Origin: F23-D06 sp045132055
GTDB lineage: Bacteria > Bacteroidota > Bacteroidia > Bacteroidales > WCHB1-69
Reading direction: 5' to 3'
DNA: 64,000 nt
Assembly: GCA_045132055.1 (NCBI GenBank)
Contig: JBGURP010000033.1
Span: forward strand, 186,001-250,000
Position 1 is the first letter of the stretch. Every line of letters starts with the position of its first letter. The notes below the pieces were generated by a model. It was not told the DNA's origin, did no database searches, and saw only the letters and a program-made list of their open reading frames with translations. A program made the position numbers and the translations under genes. Positions 1 through 8,012 of this stretch are shown one piece after another.

Positions 1-300
1 CGACTGGATGCCAAGGAAGACATCGACATGTATCTCACGCATGAGGAAAACTTCAAGGAGATCAAAGGTTTCTTTGACTATACCAAAGCCCTGGTAACCA
101 CTCTCATCGATTTCCAGACCAATGTACACTTGCACAGCGACGACTGGCAGCGTACGGTCTATATTGATACTTTGGGTGTCAGAGCCATCGATTTTGACAT
201 TCCGCAGGAAAAGAAAGATGCTCTGGTCGAATCGGGGAAACTCTATACCGAGGCCTATTTAGAGTGGTATAACAACGACGAGGAAAAGGCGAACAAGTAG
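1..300 (+). CDS. Patatin-like phospholipase, C-terminal end (5' partial)
   Basis: The frame is already open at base 1 and ends with a stop at 298-300, so this is the last 99 codons of a gene that begins outside the window. The end reads DWQRTVYIDTLGVRAIDF and then KKDALVESGK. This resembles, from memory, the tail of Bacteroidota patatin-like phospholipases, which are serine acyl hydrolases. The catalytic GxSxG motif and Asp would lie upstream and cannot be seen. An internal ATG at 28 is not taken as the start because the similarity continues ahead of it. The family call rests on the tail only. Confidence 0.55.
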   Translation, partial: RLDAKEDIDMYLTHEENFKEIKGFFDYTKALVTTLIDFQTNVHLHSDDWQRTVYIDTLGVRAIDFDIPQEKKDALVESGKLYTEAYLEWYNNDEEKANK

Positions 301-328
301 GGGAGTGCTGTAAAACAGTCTTCCTTAA

Positions 329-643
329 TCACATAAACTCATACTGCAAAATCGCCACATTCAGCGCGCTTTCCAGTTTGCATATTGTTTCAAGGGACAG
401 GTTTTCCTCTCCTTTGAGAAGGCGTGAAACATATTGAGGCGAACACCCCATTCGATCTGCAACATCCTGTCTGGAAAGGTTTTGCTGCTTCATTGCCAAC
501 GCAACTTTAATGGCAATCCGACGGGAATATCGCAACCATCCTTTCGATTTGGCATACTGCAGACGCTCTTCCTCCACACGCCAAGTGGAATCCTCCTGCG
601 ATTGGTAGCGGCTTAATCTTTCTATCGCTTCTTCTCGGGTCAT
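329..643 (-). CDS. XRE-family HTH antitoxin-like regulator (orphan)
   Basis: This 104-residue protein has a helical N-terminus and, at about residues 42-100, a Cro/C1-type helix-turn-helix. LSRQDVADRMGCSPQYVSR is the helix-turn-helix core, followed by LLKGEENLSLETICKLESAL. The layout fits the antitoxin of Bacteroidota HigBA-like toxin-antitoxin pairs, where the antitoxin neutralises the toxin and represses the operon. The ATG overlaps the stop of a 25-codon frame upstream (640-717) in an ATGA junction, and AAGGAGG lies 7 bases ahead of it. No full-length toxin gene is present, so this looks like an orphan antitoxin. A free-standing repressor is the alternative. Confidence 0.75.
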   Translation of the reverse strand: MTREEAIERLSRYQSQEDSTWRVEEERLQYAKSKGWLRYSRRIAIKVALAMKQQNLSRQDVADRMGCSPQYVSRLLKGEENLSLETICKLESALNVAILQYEFM

Positions 644-717
644 AAGGCAACCTCCTTTTCATGATTGTAATGGACAGCCCATAAACGTCCATCCTCGATT
701 GTCTTGTCAAATGTCAT
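640..717 (-). pseudogene. Probable toxin-gene remnant, 25 codons
   Basis: A short minus-strand frame starts at the ATG at 717 and ends in a TGA that overlaps the antitoxin ATG. Its first 17 residues include FDKTIEDGRLWAVHY, which I recall as the usual N-terminus of the roughly 110-residue toxins that precede this antitoxin type in Bacteroidota. Only eight more codons follow before the stop. The rest of the toxin appears to have been deleted, leaving the start, the ribosome binding site and the translational coupling to the antitoxin. It may still act as a leader peptide. The family match is from memory and should be tested by alignment. Confidence 0.5.
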
Positions 718-819
718 ATTTTTTAGTTTTCAGAATTTGCAACAAAAGTAATAAAATTTCCAATGCGAAACTTATAGGTTTCGTATTTTTTTAGTGAAAA
801 ATCGAATCGCGTTTTTTTC

Positions 820-827
820 TACTTTTG
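820..827 (+). promoter_or_regulatory. Bacteroidota -7 promoter box
   Basis: TACTTTTG matches TAnnTTTG. It lies 21 bases ahead of the ATG at 849. It argues against translation starting at the in-frame TTG at 825, which lies inside the box. Confidence 0.6.
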
Positions 828-848
828 CCGCCTGAAAGATTCAATGGT

Positions 849-1580
849 ATGAAAAAATCCCACAAGTCAAATTCCGTGACTATCCGCAGAATCCTCGGCA
901 TCGCCGCATTGGTGTGCTGGGCCATCGTCATCGTGCCTTGGATTATTCTGCCAATTGGCGACAGATTGGCGTGGCAGATGCAAAACTGGTCATTGATTCC
1001 AGCCTCTGTTTTCACAACAGTGTATTTTATCCTGTTAACCATTAGGAACAACAAAGACGTTCGTCAGGATGAAAATAAAATTCTATATGGATATGTAATA
1101 AGGAATTGGTCGGTGTGCTGCATGGCAGTGATAATATGCGTAGCTCTCGTCCTCGTTGCCATATTTAAGGCCGACTATAAGGTGTGGAGCGATGGAAAGT
1201 ACGTGATATATGGCTACAAGGTATCTGACGATGAAAACGGTGGCTTCCGCAGTCCATCGATATTTGTTTTTTACGAACGGAAAGGTATTGTGGATGACAG
1301 ATTGGGTATGATTGGTGATATGCGACAATATCTGTTCGATACTGGAGATATGAGTCGGATACGAAAGGTTGATTATACCGTTTACGAACCGCTTGATTTG
1401 ATAAAGGAAGAGATGGATTATGTGCCATACGATAGCGACAGTGTGCGGCATCTTACCTCATTTTACCGATTAAGCGACAGAGATTATTACGAACAAATTC
1501 AGAACGACTCGCTTTTATCGTTGATAAACCAATATAATCTGCGTCAATCTGCGAGTTCTGTGGGAAAAGAAAGTATGTGA
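849..1580 (+). CDS. Membrane protein of unknown function, three TM segments
   Basis: I do not recognise this 243-residue protein. Three hydrophobic segments are visible, at about residues 15-36, 46-65 and 86-106. A polar, acidic and tyrosine-rich domain of about 135 residues follows, probably outside the cytoplasmic membrane. The ATG at 849 is chosen because a -7 promoter box covers the upstream TTG at 825. The final codon region overlaps a possible GTG start of the next gene (1577), so the two may be co-transcribed. No catalytic motif is seen. Confidence 0.7.
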   Translation: MKKSHKSNSVTIRRILGIAALVCWAIVIVPWIILPIGDRLAWQMQNWSLIPASVFTTVYFILLTIRNNKDVRQDENKILYGYVIRNWSVCCMAVIICVALVLVAIFKADYKVWSDGKYVIYGYKVSDDENGGFRSPSIFVFYERKGIVDDRLGMIGDMRQYLFDTGDMSRIRKVDYTVYEPLDLIKEEMDYVPYDSDSVRHLTSFYRLSDRDYYEQIQNDSLLSLINQYNLRQSASSVGKESM

Positions 1581-1591
1581 TCAAAAAAAAT

Positions 1592-2056
1592 ATGGGAGCA
1601 ACAGAATACATTCAAAAACTGGGTCTTGAGCCACATCCGGAAGGTGGCTATTACCGCCAGCTGTTTGGCAACGACGAAACGGGAGAAAAGCCTGTGTCTA
1701 CCATCTATTATATGCTGACAGCCAACGAAATGTCGGCATTCCATCGTCTACACAATATGGTGGAAATCTGGTATTTCCATGCCGGAGAGCCGCTCAATAT
1801 CTATGTCATTGAGCCCGGCGGGACGCTGACCGTCCACCGTCTTTCCGAGCAGGACGAAATGCAGGTTGTCATTCAGCCGGAGCACTGGTTCGCCGCCGAC
1901 ATCCCTTCCAAGCGTGGTTTCTCTCTCGTTGGCTGCGCCGTCGGTCCGGCCTTCCGTTTCGAGAACTTTGAATTGGCGAAGAAGTACGAGTTGCTGAAAC
2001 TTTACCCGCAGCACGGAGAGTTGATAGAACGAATGTGTAAGGAAGTTGGTTCGTAG
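1592..2056 (+). CDS. Cupin family protein, DUF985 type
   Basis: This protein of 154 residues is a single cupin beta-barrel of the DUF985 family (cupin_5). The family opening is clear: IQKLGLEPHPEGGYYRQ near the N-terminus. AFHRLHNMVEIWYFHAG is the histidine-containing metal-binding turn, and FSLVGCAVGPAFRFENFEL closes the domain. Family function is poorly defined; some related cupins are sugar isomerases or metal-dependent enzymes. The ATG at 1592 puts the conserved start at the right distance. A GTG at 1577 overlapping the preceding stop (GTGA) is the alternative and would add five residues. It probably shares a transcript with the membrane protein upstream. Confidence 0.8.
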   Translation: MGATEYIQKLGLEPHPEGGYYRQLFGNDETGEKPVSTIYYMLTANEMSAFHRLHNMVEIWYFHAGEPLNIYVIEPGGTLTVHRLSEQDEMQVVIQPEHWFAADIPSKRGFSLVGCAVGPAFRFENFELAKKYELLKLYPQHGELIERMCKEVGS

Positions 2057-2168
2057 GGTATATTTCTATATTTGCACTGGCAAAGCCCCACCAATGGGAA
2101 GTGTCATATTTTTGCTATGAGACAATTTGATATACTTTTTTTGTCGCACACGGCTCACTAATAATTCG

Positions 2169-2176
2169 TACCTTTG
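2169..2176 (+). promoter_or_regulatory. Bacteroidota -7 promoter box
   Basis: TACCTTTG matches the TAnnTTTG consensus and lies 20 bases upstream of the ATG at 2196 of the S66/VanX fusion. Confidence 0.6.
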
Positions 2177-2195
2177 CACTCTAAAACGATTAAAC

Positions 2196-3935
2196 ATGAA
2201 TAGACGAAAATTTCTGATACATCTTATTCTCATAGCACTATGCCTCATTATTTTACAACCAGTTGATACCCATGGGCAAGGTACAAAGAATCCCCACAAA
2301 TGCACGGAACCTGCCTATTTGAAAGCGGGTGACAAGGTGGCACTCATCACCCCGTCGTACTATGGCTCGATGGAAAATACCCGTAAGGCGGCCAAGGTGT
2401 TGCGCAGTTGGGGTTTTAAACCGGTCATCGGGCCGAATGTGGGTCGCAAGCACCTGACTCACTACGCCGGGACTGCCGAGGAACGCCTTGCCGACCTTCG
2501 ATGGGCACTCAATGATCCTGATATCAAGGCTGTCGTATGTATGCGTGGCGGTTATGGCACTCTGCATCTGGCGGAGGAACTGCCCTTGCAGGAGATGGCT
2601 TCGTCGCCCAAATGGATCGTGGGCTATAGTGACATTACCACGCTGCTGAATATGGAAAACAGTGCCGGCGTGATGGGCATTCACGGTGTCATGGGCTGCA
2701 ATATCGGCGGCCGGGGTGGTGCGGACCTCTCCTGCACGCTTGTGCGCGACTTGCTCAAAGGTCAAGTGCCGCGCTATGAACTGCCCGCCAACGCGCTCAA
2801 TATCCCCGGCCGGGCCACCGGCATCCTCGTGGGCGGCAATCTGGCCACCTTCGCTCCGCTGCTTGGCACCCAAGCCGACGCCGTTGGCAATACCGATATC
2901 ATCCTTTTTGTGGAGGAAGTAGAGGAAACGCACCATAGTATCGACCGTCTTTTCAACATATTGAAAATGAGCGGTGTACTAAATCGTTGCAAAGGTGTTG
3001 TTCTGGGCGGATTTACCGATTGCGAGGACGATCTCGGTTATAGAAGTGTGGAGGCGATGCTGCGTCAATATATTGAACCATACAACATCCCTTTGCTCTG
3101 CGGTTTCCCCGCCGGTCACGAGAAAATGAATCTGCCGCTCGTGATGGGCGCGCCCGTGACCCTGGATGTGCGCACTGACGGCGCCACTCTAACTTTCGAT
3201 ATACCTGGCACTCAGAAGACAGTGCACACTGCAGGATTGTCAATCCCTGAAACCAGACCCGAAGAGGACGCTAGCCAGTTTGTGAACATTACCGATGTGG
3301 TGCCGGACGCTATTTTGGAGATTCGTTATTATGGTACGTATAACTTTGTGGGTCAGCGTATTGACGGATACGAGCAACCCACTGCCCTAATGACGAAGCG
3401 CGCTGCCGACAGCCTGAAGGCCGTGAGCGACGATGTGATGCGTCTGGGATACCGGCTGAAGATCTACGATGCCTACCGTCCGCAGATGGCCGTTGACCAT
3501 TTCGTGCGCTGGGCCGCTGACATTACCGACACGCTGATGCGGCAGTATTTCTATCCTGAGGTGGATAAGAGCTTGTTGTTTGAGCAAGAGTACATTATGG
3601 CGAAGAGCGGTCACACACGCGGTTCCACGGTGGACCTTACCCTTTTCGACATGACCACGGAGAAGGAGGTCGATATGGGCGGCACATTCGACTGGTTCGG
3701 AGAGGAAAGCCACCCCGACTTTGGTGGCAATCCGGAAACGGGCGTTTATTACGGGAAACCGTCTCCGGCAGGCCGGACTATTACCGAGGAGCAGTTCCGC
3801 AACCGCCAGATCCTGCGTGAAGCCATGTTGCGACACGGTTTCAAAGCCCTTGACAGCGAATGGTGGCACTTCACTTTGAAGGATGAACCTTTCCCCGACA
3901 CGTACTTTGAGTTTCCGGTGAAGGAGTTAAAGTAA
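2196..3935 (+). CDS. Exported LD-carboxypeptidase (S66) fused to VanX-type D-Ala-D-Ala dipeptidase (M15D)
   Basis: This 579-residue protein starts with a signal peptide of about 27 residues. Residues 38-340 form a peptidase S66 (LdcA-like) domain. GYSDIT carries the expected Ser145 nucleophile, LFVEEVEE has E240/E241, and GFPAGHEK has His308, so the Ser-Glu-His triad is present. Residues 360-579 are a VanX/DdpX-type zinc dipeptidase. YDAYRP has Arg428, SGHTRGSTVD has zinc ligands H473 and D480, and EWWH has E555 and H558. S66 enzymes cut the mDAP-D-Ala bond of wall tetrapeptides, and VanX enzymes hydrolyse D-Ala-D-Ala. Both sites look intact, and the protein should act in the periplasm. E. 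coli LdcA and VanX are separate cytoplasmic enzymes. The ATG at 2196 fits the promoter and the signal peptide. Confidence 0.88.
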   Translation: MNRRKFLIHLILIALCLIILQPVDTHGQGTKNPHKCTEPAYLKAGDKVALITPSYYGSMENTRKAAKVLRSWGFKPVIGPNVGRKHLTHYAGTAEERLADLRWALNDPDIKAVVCMRGGYGTLHLAEELPLQEMASSPKWIVGYSDITTLLNMENSAGVMGIHGVMGCNIGGRGGADLSCTLVRDLLKGQVPRYELPANALNIPGRATGILVGGNLATFAPLLGTQADAVGNTDIILFVEEVEETHHSIDRLFNILKMSGVLNRCKGVVLGGFTDCEDDLGYRSVEAMLRQYIEPYNIPLLCGFPAGHEKMNLPLVMGAPVTLDVRTDGATLTFDIPGTQKTVHTAGLSIPETRPEEDASQFVNITDVVPDAILEIRYYGTYNFVGQRIDGYEQPTALMTKRAADSLKAVSDDVMRLGYRLKIYDAYRPQMAVDHFVRWAADITDTLMRQYFYPEVDKSLLFEQEYIMAKSGHTRGSTVDLTLFDMTTEKEVDMGGTFDWFGEESHPDFGGNPETGVYYGKPSPAGRTITEEQFRNRQILREAMLRHGFKALDSEWWHFTLKDEPFPDTYFEFPVKELK

Positions 3936-3979
3936 ATGAACTTTGAACTATGATAATGAACTTTATAACATATTAGGCG

Positions 3980-4504
3980 ATGAACACAAAAACGAAAGAC
4001 ATATACCTCGCGGGAGGCTGTTTCTGGGGGACAGAACACTTCTTCAAGCAAGTGGAGGGCGTTGTGGAAACCGAAGTGGGATTTGCCAATGGACATACGG
4101 AGAATCCTACGTATAAGGAGGTCTATACCGACGAGACGGGCTATGCCGAGACCGTCCGTGTGCGTTACAATCCCGAGGTGGCGAGTTTGGAATTCCTGCT
4201 GCAGATGTTTTTCAAAGCCATCGACCCTGTGAGTGTGAACAAGCAGGGACACGACGAGGGGACCCGCTACCGTACGGGCATCTATTACACGGACGATGAA
4301 GACGTGCCTGTAATCGACAAAGTATATGCTATGGAACAACAAAAATATGACCAACATTTGGCCGTCGAGAAGCAGCCTCTGGAACGTTTCTACACCGCGG
4401 AGGAATACCACCAAGATTATCTCGACAAGAATCCCGACGGCTATTGTCATTTGCCCCAATCGCTCTTTGAGTTTGCAAGAAAGGCGAAAGACAAAAAAAT
4501 ATAA
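3980..4504 (+). CDS. msrA: Peptide-methionine (S)-S-oxide reductase MsrA
   Basis: This 174-residue enzyme reduces methionine-S-sulfoxide in proteins or free methionine. The catalytic motif GCFWG lies at residues 13-17, with Cys14 as nucleophile. GHDEGTRYRTGIYY and AEEYHQDYLDKN are further family blocks. The length is normal for a single-domain MsrA and no MsrB domain is attached. There is no signal peptide, so it should be cytoplasmic. It lies 44 bases downstream of the S66/VanX gene on the same strand and may be transcribed with it. I see no resolving-cysteine cluster at the C-terminus. Confidence 0.95.
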   Translation: MNTKTKDIYLAGGCFWGTEHFFKQVEGVVETEVGFANGHTENPTYKEVYTDETGYAETVRVRYNPEVASLEFLLQMFFKAIDPVSVNKQGHDEGTRYRTGIYYTDDEDVPVIDKVYAMEQQKYDQHLAVEKQPLERFYTAEEYHQDYLDKNPDGYCHLPQSLFEFARKAKDKKI

Positions 4505-4541
4505 TAGACAAAAATCATTATACCGGATTGGAATTCACGCC

Positions 4542-5348
4542 TTACCGCAAATCGCGGAGAGGGATTTCGTAACTGGCAGCTGTGTGGCCGCCTCTCCATT
4601 TCGGCATTCCCTTCAGGATTTTGGTGGCTTCTGCGCGGAATGCCTGCTCATTGGCAGACAGCGACTCTTCTTTCGGTTGGAACACCACATCCTTCACTTC
4701 GCCGGTTTCGCTGATAATGAGCACGATGTATGCATTGTAGTACTTCGCATTGTACAGGAAGTCCAACGGGGTACTCAATCGGGATTTCAACCATTGTGCC
4801 GGAGTGCCTTCAATGGAAGGATACCATTCGTGTGCTTCTACTGCAACACCGGGATCTTCAATTTCAATAATGCCTTCTGTTTCCCAATCCCAACCTTCAT
4901 CTATGATTAGGTCTTGTTTGGGCTTTTTCGTACAGTTGTTCGGCGCCGTGTCTATAGGGCTGAGGCCGAGCACCATCTCTATAGTATCTACTTGACCAGG
5001 AGCAGGCTTTTGTGCTTCTTGTCCTGTGGTTTCTTCTGAAATTTGTTGCGCTGAATTTTCACTGGCCAGTTTTGGCTGTTCCGTTTCTCCGCGTGTTTGT
5101 GGGAGGTGGCAGCTGCCCATCATCATGGAGGAAACGGCGATACCTGCTATCGTCACGGCTTTCCCAAGGCTCTGGCGTTTGGATAGCTCCTGTTCTATGT
5201 AGCGAACTTCTGCCTCGCAGTAGGGACACGTGCCTCGGCAATCGCCTTCGTGGGTGCACTCGCGGGTATCCAGCGGGATTCCGTTCTCCCGCGCCACACG
5301 CTGCCGCACTTCCTTAAGATATTCACAGGTCCTTTTCCCTTTTTTCAT
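4542..5348 (-). CDS. Cys-rich N-terminal domain plus TM segment plus TonB-like C-terminus
   Basis: This is a 268-residue protein of unclear function. C31, C37, C41 and C44 form a CxxxxxCxxxCPxC cluster that resembles a small zinc-binding knuckle. Residues 62-78 form a hydrophobic segment ending near C80 (MMMGSC), which could be an internal anchor or lipobox. An acidic linker follows. The last 90 residues resemble a TonB C-terminal domain (VLIISETGEVKDVVF, then AEATKILKGMPKW). The ATG at 5348 is chosen because a -7 box lies 20-27 bases upstream; extending further would run through that promoter. It is divergent from another gene with a TonB-like end. Confidence 0.65.
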   Translation of the reverse strand: MKKGKRTCEYLKEVRQRVARENGIPLDTRECTHEGDCRGTCPYCEAEVRYIEQELSKRQSLGKAVTIAGIAVSSMMMGSCHLPQTRGETEQPKLASENSAQQISEETTGQEAQKPAPGQVDTIEMVLGLSPIDTAPNNCTKKPKQDLIIDEGWDWETEGIIEIEDPGVAVEAHEWYPSIEGTPAQWLKSRLSTPLDFLYNAKYYNAYIVLIISETGEVKDVVFQPKEESLSANEQAFRAEATKILKGMPKWRGGHTAASYEIPLRDLR

Positions 5349-5367
5349 GATGATCAAATTGAGGATG

Positions 5368-5375
5368 CAAAAGTA
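5368..5375 (-). promoter_or_regulatory. Bacteroidota -7 box, minus strand
   Basis: On the minus strand this reads TACTTTTG and points at the gene starting at 5348. Confidence 0.55.
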
Positions 5376-5413
5376 AAAAAAATATCTTCGTTTGGTTTTT
5401 ATTGATGATTTTG

Positions 5414-5421
5414 TATTTTTG
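5414..5421 (+). promoter_or_regulatory. Bacteroidota -7 promoter box
   Basis: TATTTTTG lies 14 bases ahead of the ATG at 5435. It also shows that an apparent longer frame from 5402 is not the translated one. Confidence 0.6.
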
Positions 5422-5434
5422 CAAAAAAAAGAAG

Positions 5435-5848
5435 ATGAAATCCCTAGTGAAAACCATATTCTTTCTGGTAATCTTATTGTCTTGTTATGCTGGGTTTGCA
5501 CAAGTTGTTGTACCATTTAATTCCCAGTCTGAAACTCCGCCCGTGTATTTCACGGAGGAAATGCCTGAGTTTCCTGGTGGCAAGGATTCCCTGGACGCAT
5601 ATCTACAACGGGAAATCAAGTATCCTCAGGTGGCGAAGGAGAATGCTATCACAGGCACCGTGCTGGTTGAATTTGTGGTGGAAAGGGATGGTCGGTTGAC
5701 CAACGGAAAAGTGAAAATTTCGCTTTTTCCCGACTGCGATGAGGAGGCTTTACGTGTAGTCATGTCCATGCCGAGATGGAAACCAGGTAAAAATATGGGC
5801 CGACCTGTGCGCTGTTTCTATCAAGTGCCCGTCTCTTTTAGATTATGA
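5435..5848 (+). CDS. Exported protein with TonB C-terminal domain
   Basis: This 137-residue protein has a signal peptide (hydrophobic to about residue 22, ending GFAQ). The rest is a TonB C-terminal-like domain: EEMPEFPGGKDSL, then YPQVAKENAITGTVLVEFVV, then MPRWKPGKNMGRPV. Full TonB has an N-terminal membrane anchor and a proline-rich spacer, and both are missing. It is therefore not an ordinary energy transducer. Similar stand-alone domains are common in Bacteroidota and are often appended to BlaR1-type or surface proteins. It is divergent from the 4542-5348 gene, which also ends in a TonB-like domain. Co-regulation from the shared 86-base intergenic region is plausible. Confidence 0.75.
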   Translation: MKSLVKTIFFLVILLSCYAGFAQVVVPFNSQSETPPVYFTEEMPEFPGGKDSLDAYLQREIKYPQVAKENAITGTVLVEFVVERDGRLTNGKVKISLFPDCDEEALRVVMSMPRWKPGKNMGRPVRCFYQVPVSFRL

Positions 5849-5864
5849 TAATGGAATGCAGACG

Positions 5865-6491
5865 CTACCCGTTCATCACTTTGTAGGTGAACTGGTCAAT
5901 TAATGCGAAACCTAATTCCCTGATTTTCATTATGCTCCGGTCAATGTCTTCAGTGGTGTTGAATTCCGGTATTTGTGGCACGCGGATGGTTACGTGTGCA
6001 GGGTTGGTATGTGCCGACAGCCAACACAGGTTCTCCCAAACTTGTACGTTGGATTTTCCCGTGTATGCTTTGTAGATTTCATTATTCGAGTCCTTGATGT
6101 CAATGATGTAATGATTGACAATCGGATTCACTGTTTGCAGGGAGGATAGTGGCACATTCAGTGAGGTTTCCACCGTGATCTTCCAGCGGTCGGCACAGAG
6201 CTCGTGAAAACGGAGGATGAAATCAGGATGGAGCAGCGGCTCGCCCCCGCCGAAACACACCCCGCCGCCTGTGGCTACAAAGTAGAGGTCGTCGATGAGC
6301 AACATCTGATAAAGCGATTCAGGAGTATGCCGGATTACTGGTGCATTCGCATCCAGGCAATAGAAGTTCAGACAGTAACGGCAATGCAACGGGCAGCCGT
6401 GAAAGGCCGCCAAAGTGGTCACGCCCTCCCCATCTATCCCGATGCGGTGTCTGCTAATTCCTATGAAAGGTGCTTCCTGTGTGTTCATCAT
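5865..6491 (-). CDS. Radical SAM / glycyl-radical-activase-like protein
   Basis: This 208-residue protein has the radical SAM cluster motif CPLHCRYC (Cx3Cx2C) near residue 34, which binds a [4Fe-4S] cluster and S-adenosylmethionine. GGGVCFGGGEPLLHP is the SAM-binding GGE-type motif. The size and order resemble pyruvate-formate-lyase activating enzymes, but no glycyl-radical enzyme lies nearby, so the substrate is unknown. The ATG at 6491 (another lies at 6488) is chosen because a -7 box on the minus strand lies 11 bases upstream. It is monocistronic and runs convergent to the TonB-domain gene. Confidence 0.8.
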   Translation of the reverse strand: MMNTQEAPFIGISRHRIGIDGEGVTTLAAFHGCPLHCRYCLNFYCLDANAPVIRHTPESLYQMLLIDDLYFVATGGGVCFGGGEPLLHPDFILRFHELCADRWKITVETSLNVPLSSLQTVNPIVNHYIIDIKDSNNEIYKAYTGKSNVQVWENLCWLSAHTNPAHVTIRVPQIPEFNTTEDIDRSIMKIRELGFALIDQFTYKVMNG

Positions 6492-6501
6492 TATAACGCT
6501 G

Positions 6502-6509
6502 CAAAGGTA
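6502..6509 (-). promoter_or_regulatory. Bacteroidota -7 box, minus strand
   Basis: On the minus strand this reads TACCTTTG, directly upstream of the radical SAM gene, leaving a very short leader. Confidence 0.55.
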
Positions 6510-6612
6510 TGATTTTTCCATTAATACCATTCATTTTGATGTATCCGTATTCCATGTTTTATAGATGTTCTCGTACTGCTGGAACATCTGCTCTGCATGT
6601 CCGAATTTTGAT

Positions 6613-6620
6613 TATCTTTG
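6613..6620 (+). promoter_or_regulatory. Bacteroidota -7 box for ffh
   Basis: TATCTTTG lies 51 bases ahead of the ffh ATG at 6672. Confidence 0.6.
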
Positions 6621-6671
6621 CACCCGCGTTTTTTTGCGCGTATTGTTTTTTGAAAATTGAATTGTTGAAAT

Positions 6672-8012
6672 ATGTTTGAAAGTTTAACCGACAGATTAGA
6701 CAGGGCGTTTAAGATTATCAAGGGCCAGGGCTACATCACCGAAATCAATGTGGCCGAGACGATGAAGGAGGTGCGCAAAGCACTGCTCGACGCCGATGTC
6801 AGCTATAAAATTGCCAAGGATTTCACCGACGATGTGAAGAAGAAAGCGCTGGGTATGAATGTGCTCAAGGCCGTTTCGCCTAGCCAGCTGATGGTGAAAA
6901 TTACCTATGATGAACTCATCGACCTCATGGGGCGAGAGGCGGTTGATATCAACCTCAAGGCCAATCCCGCCATTATCCTGATGTCGGGTCTGCAAGGCTC
7001 CGGTAAGACCACCCACGCGGCCAAGCTGGCCAACTTGCTGAAAAACAAGCGCAACAAGAAGCCCTTGCTCGTAGCTGGCGACGTCTATCGTCCCGCCGCT
7101 ATCGACCAGCTCAAGGTCCTTGGTGAGCAGATTGGCGTGCCCGTCTATACCGAACCCGATAACAAGAAACCCGTTGAAATTGCCAAAAACGGCGTGAAAT
7201 ATGCCAAAGATTACGGCTATGATGTGGTTTTGATCGATACCGCCGGCCGTTTGGCTGTGGATGAGGAGATGATGACGGAAATCGGCAATATCAAGGATGC
7301 CGTGAACCCGCACGAAATTCTCTTTGTGGTGGACGCCATGACCGGCCAGGATGCTGTGAACACCGCCAAAGCCTTCAACGACAAGCTGAATTTCGACGGC
7401 GTAATCCTTACCAAGATGGATGGCGATACCCGTGGCGGTGCCGCGCTTACCATCAAGGCGGTGGTCAACAAGCCCATCAAGTTCATCGGCACGGGCGAGA
7501 AGATGGAAGCCCTCGATGTGTTCCACCCCGACCGTCTGGCAGAGCGTATCCTCGGCATGGGTGATATCCGTTCCTTTGTGGAGAAGGCTCAAGACCAGTT
7601 CGACGAAGAGGAAGCAGCCAAATTGCAGAAGAAACTGGCCAAGAACCAGTTCGATTTCAATGATTTCATGGCTCAGATTCAGCAAATCAAGAAGATGGGC
7701 AACGTGAAGGATTTGATGTCGATGATTCCCGGCATGGGCAAGGTGATCCGCGACATGGACATTGACGACAATGCCTTCAAGAGTGTGGAGGTGATCATCC
7801 AATCCATGACCCCGCAGGAGCGCGCCAACCCTGACATTATCAATGGCTCGCGCCGCAGACGCATCGCCAGCGGCAGTGGCCGTGACATTCAGGATGTGAA
7901 CCGCCTGATGAAGCAGTTCGAGGACACCCGCAAGATGATGAAGATGGTGAACAGCGGCAAGGCCAAGAACCTCATGCGCGCCATGAACGCACCGGGCCGC
8001 AGACCGTTGTAA
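6672..8012 (+). CDS. ffh: Signal recognition particle protein Ffh (SRP54)
   Basis: This 446-residue GTPase binds signal sequences and SRP RNA and delivers ribosomes to FtsY at the inner membrane. An N-terminal helical bundle (1-95) precedes the G domain. GLQGSGKTT at 106-114 is the P-loop, DTAGRL the G3 motif, and TKMDGDTRGG the G4 region. The last 130 residues form the M domain: SMIPGM, SRRRRIASGSG (the RNA-binding helix) and a methionine-rich tail. The length is typical. It has its own promoter and is followed by an unusual low-complexity spacer before folD. Confidence 0.97.
   Translation: MFESLTDRLDRAFKIIKGQGYITEINVAETMKEVRKALLDADVSYKIAKDFTDDVKKKALGMNVLKAVSPSQLMVKITYDELIDLMGREAVDINLKANPAIILMSGLQGSGKTTHAAKLANLLKNKRNKKPLLVAGDVYRPAAIDQLKVLGEQIGVPVYTEPDNKKPVEIAKNGVKYAKDYGYDVVLIDTAGRLAVDEEMMTEIGNIKDAVNPHEILFVVDAMTGQDAVNTAKAFNDKLNFDGVILTKMDGDTRGGAALTIKAVVNKPIKFIGTGEKMEALDVFHPDRLAERILGMGDIRSFVEKAQDQFDEEEAAKLQKKLAKNQFDFNDFMAQIQQIKKMGNVKDLMSMIPGMGKVIRDMDIDDNAFKSVEVIIQSMTPQERANPDIINGSRRRRIASGSGRDIQDVNRLMKQFEDTRKMMKMVNSGKAKNLMRAMNAPGRRPL

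Noticed and set aside
825..848. Extended N-terminus of the membrane protein at 849
   Set aside because: The TTG at 825 lies inside a -7 promoter box, so it is not a start.
6696..7802. Long open frame antisense to ffh (368 codons)
   Set aside because: No recognisable domain, and ffh on the other strand is certain.
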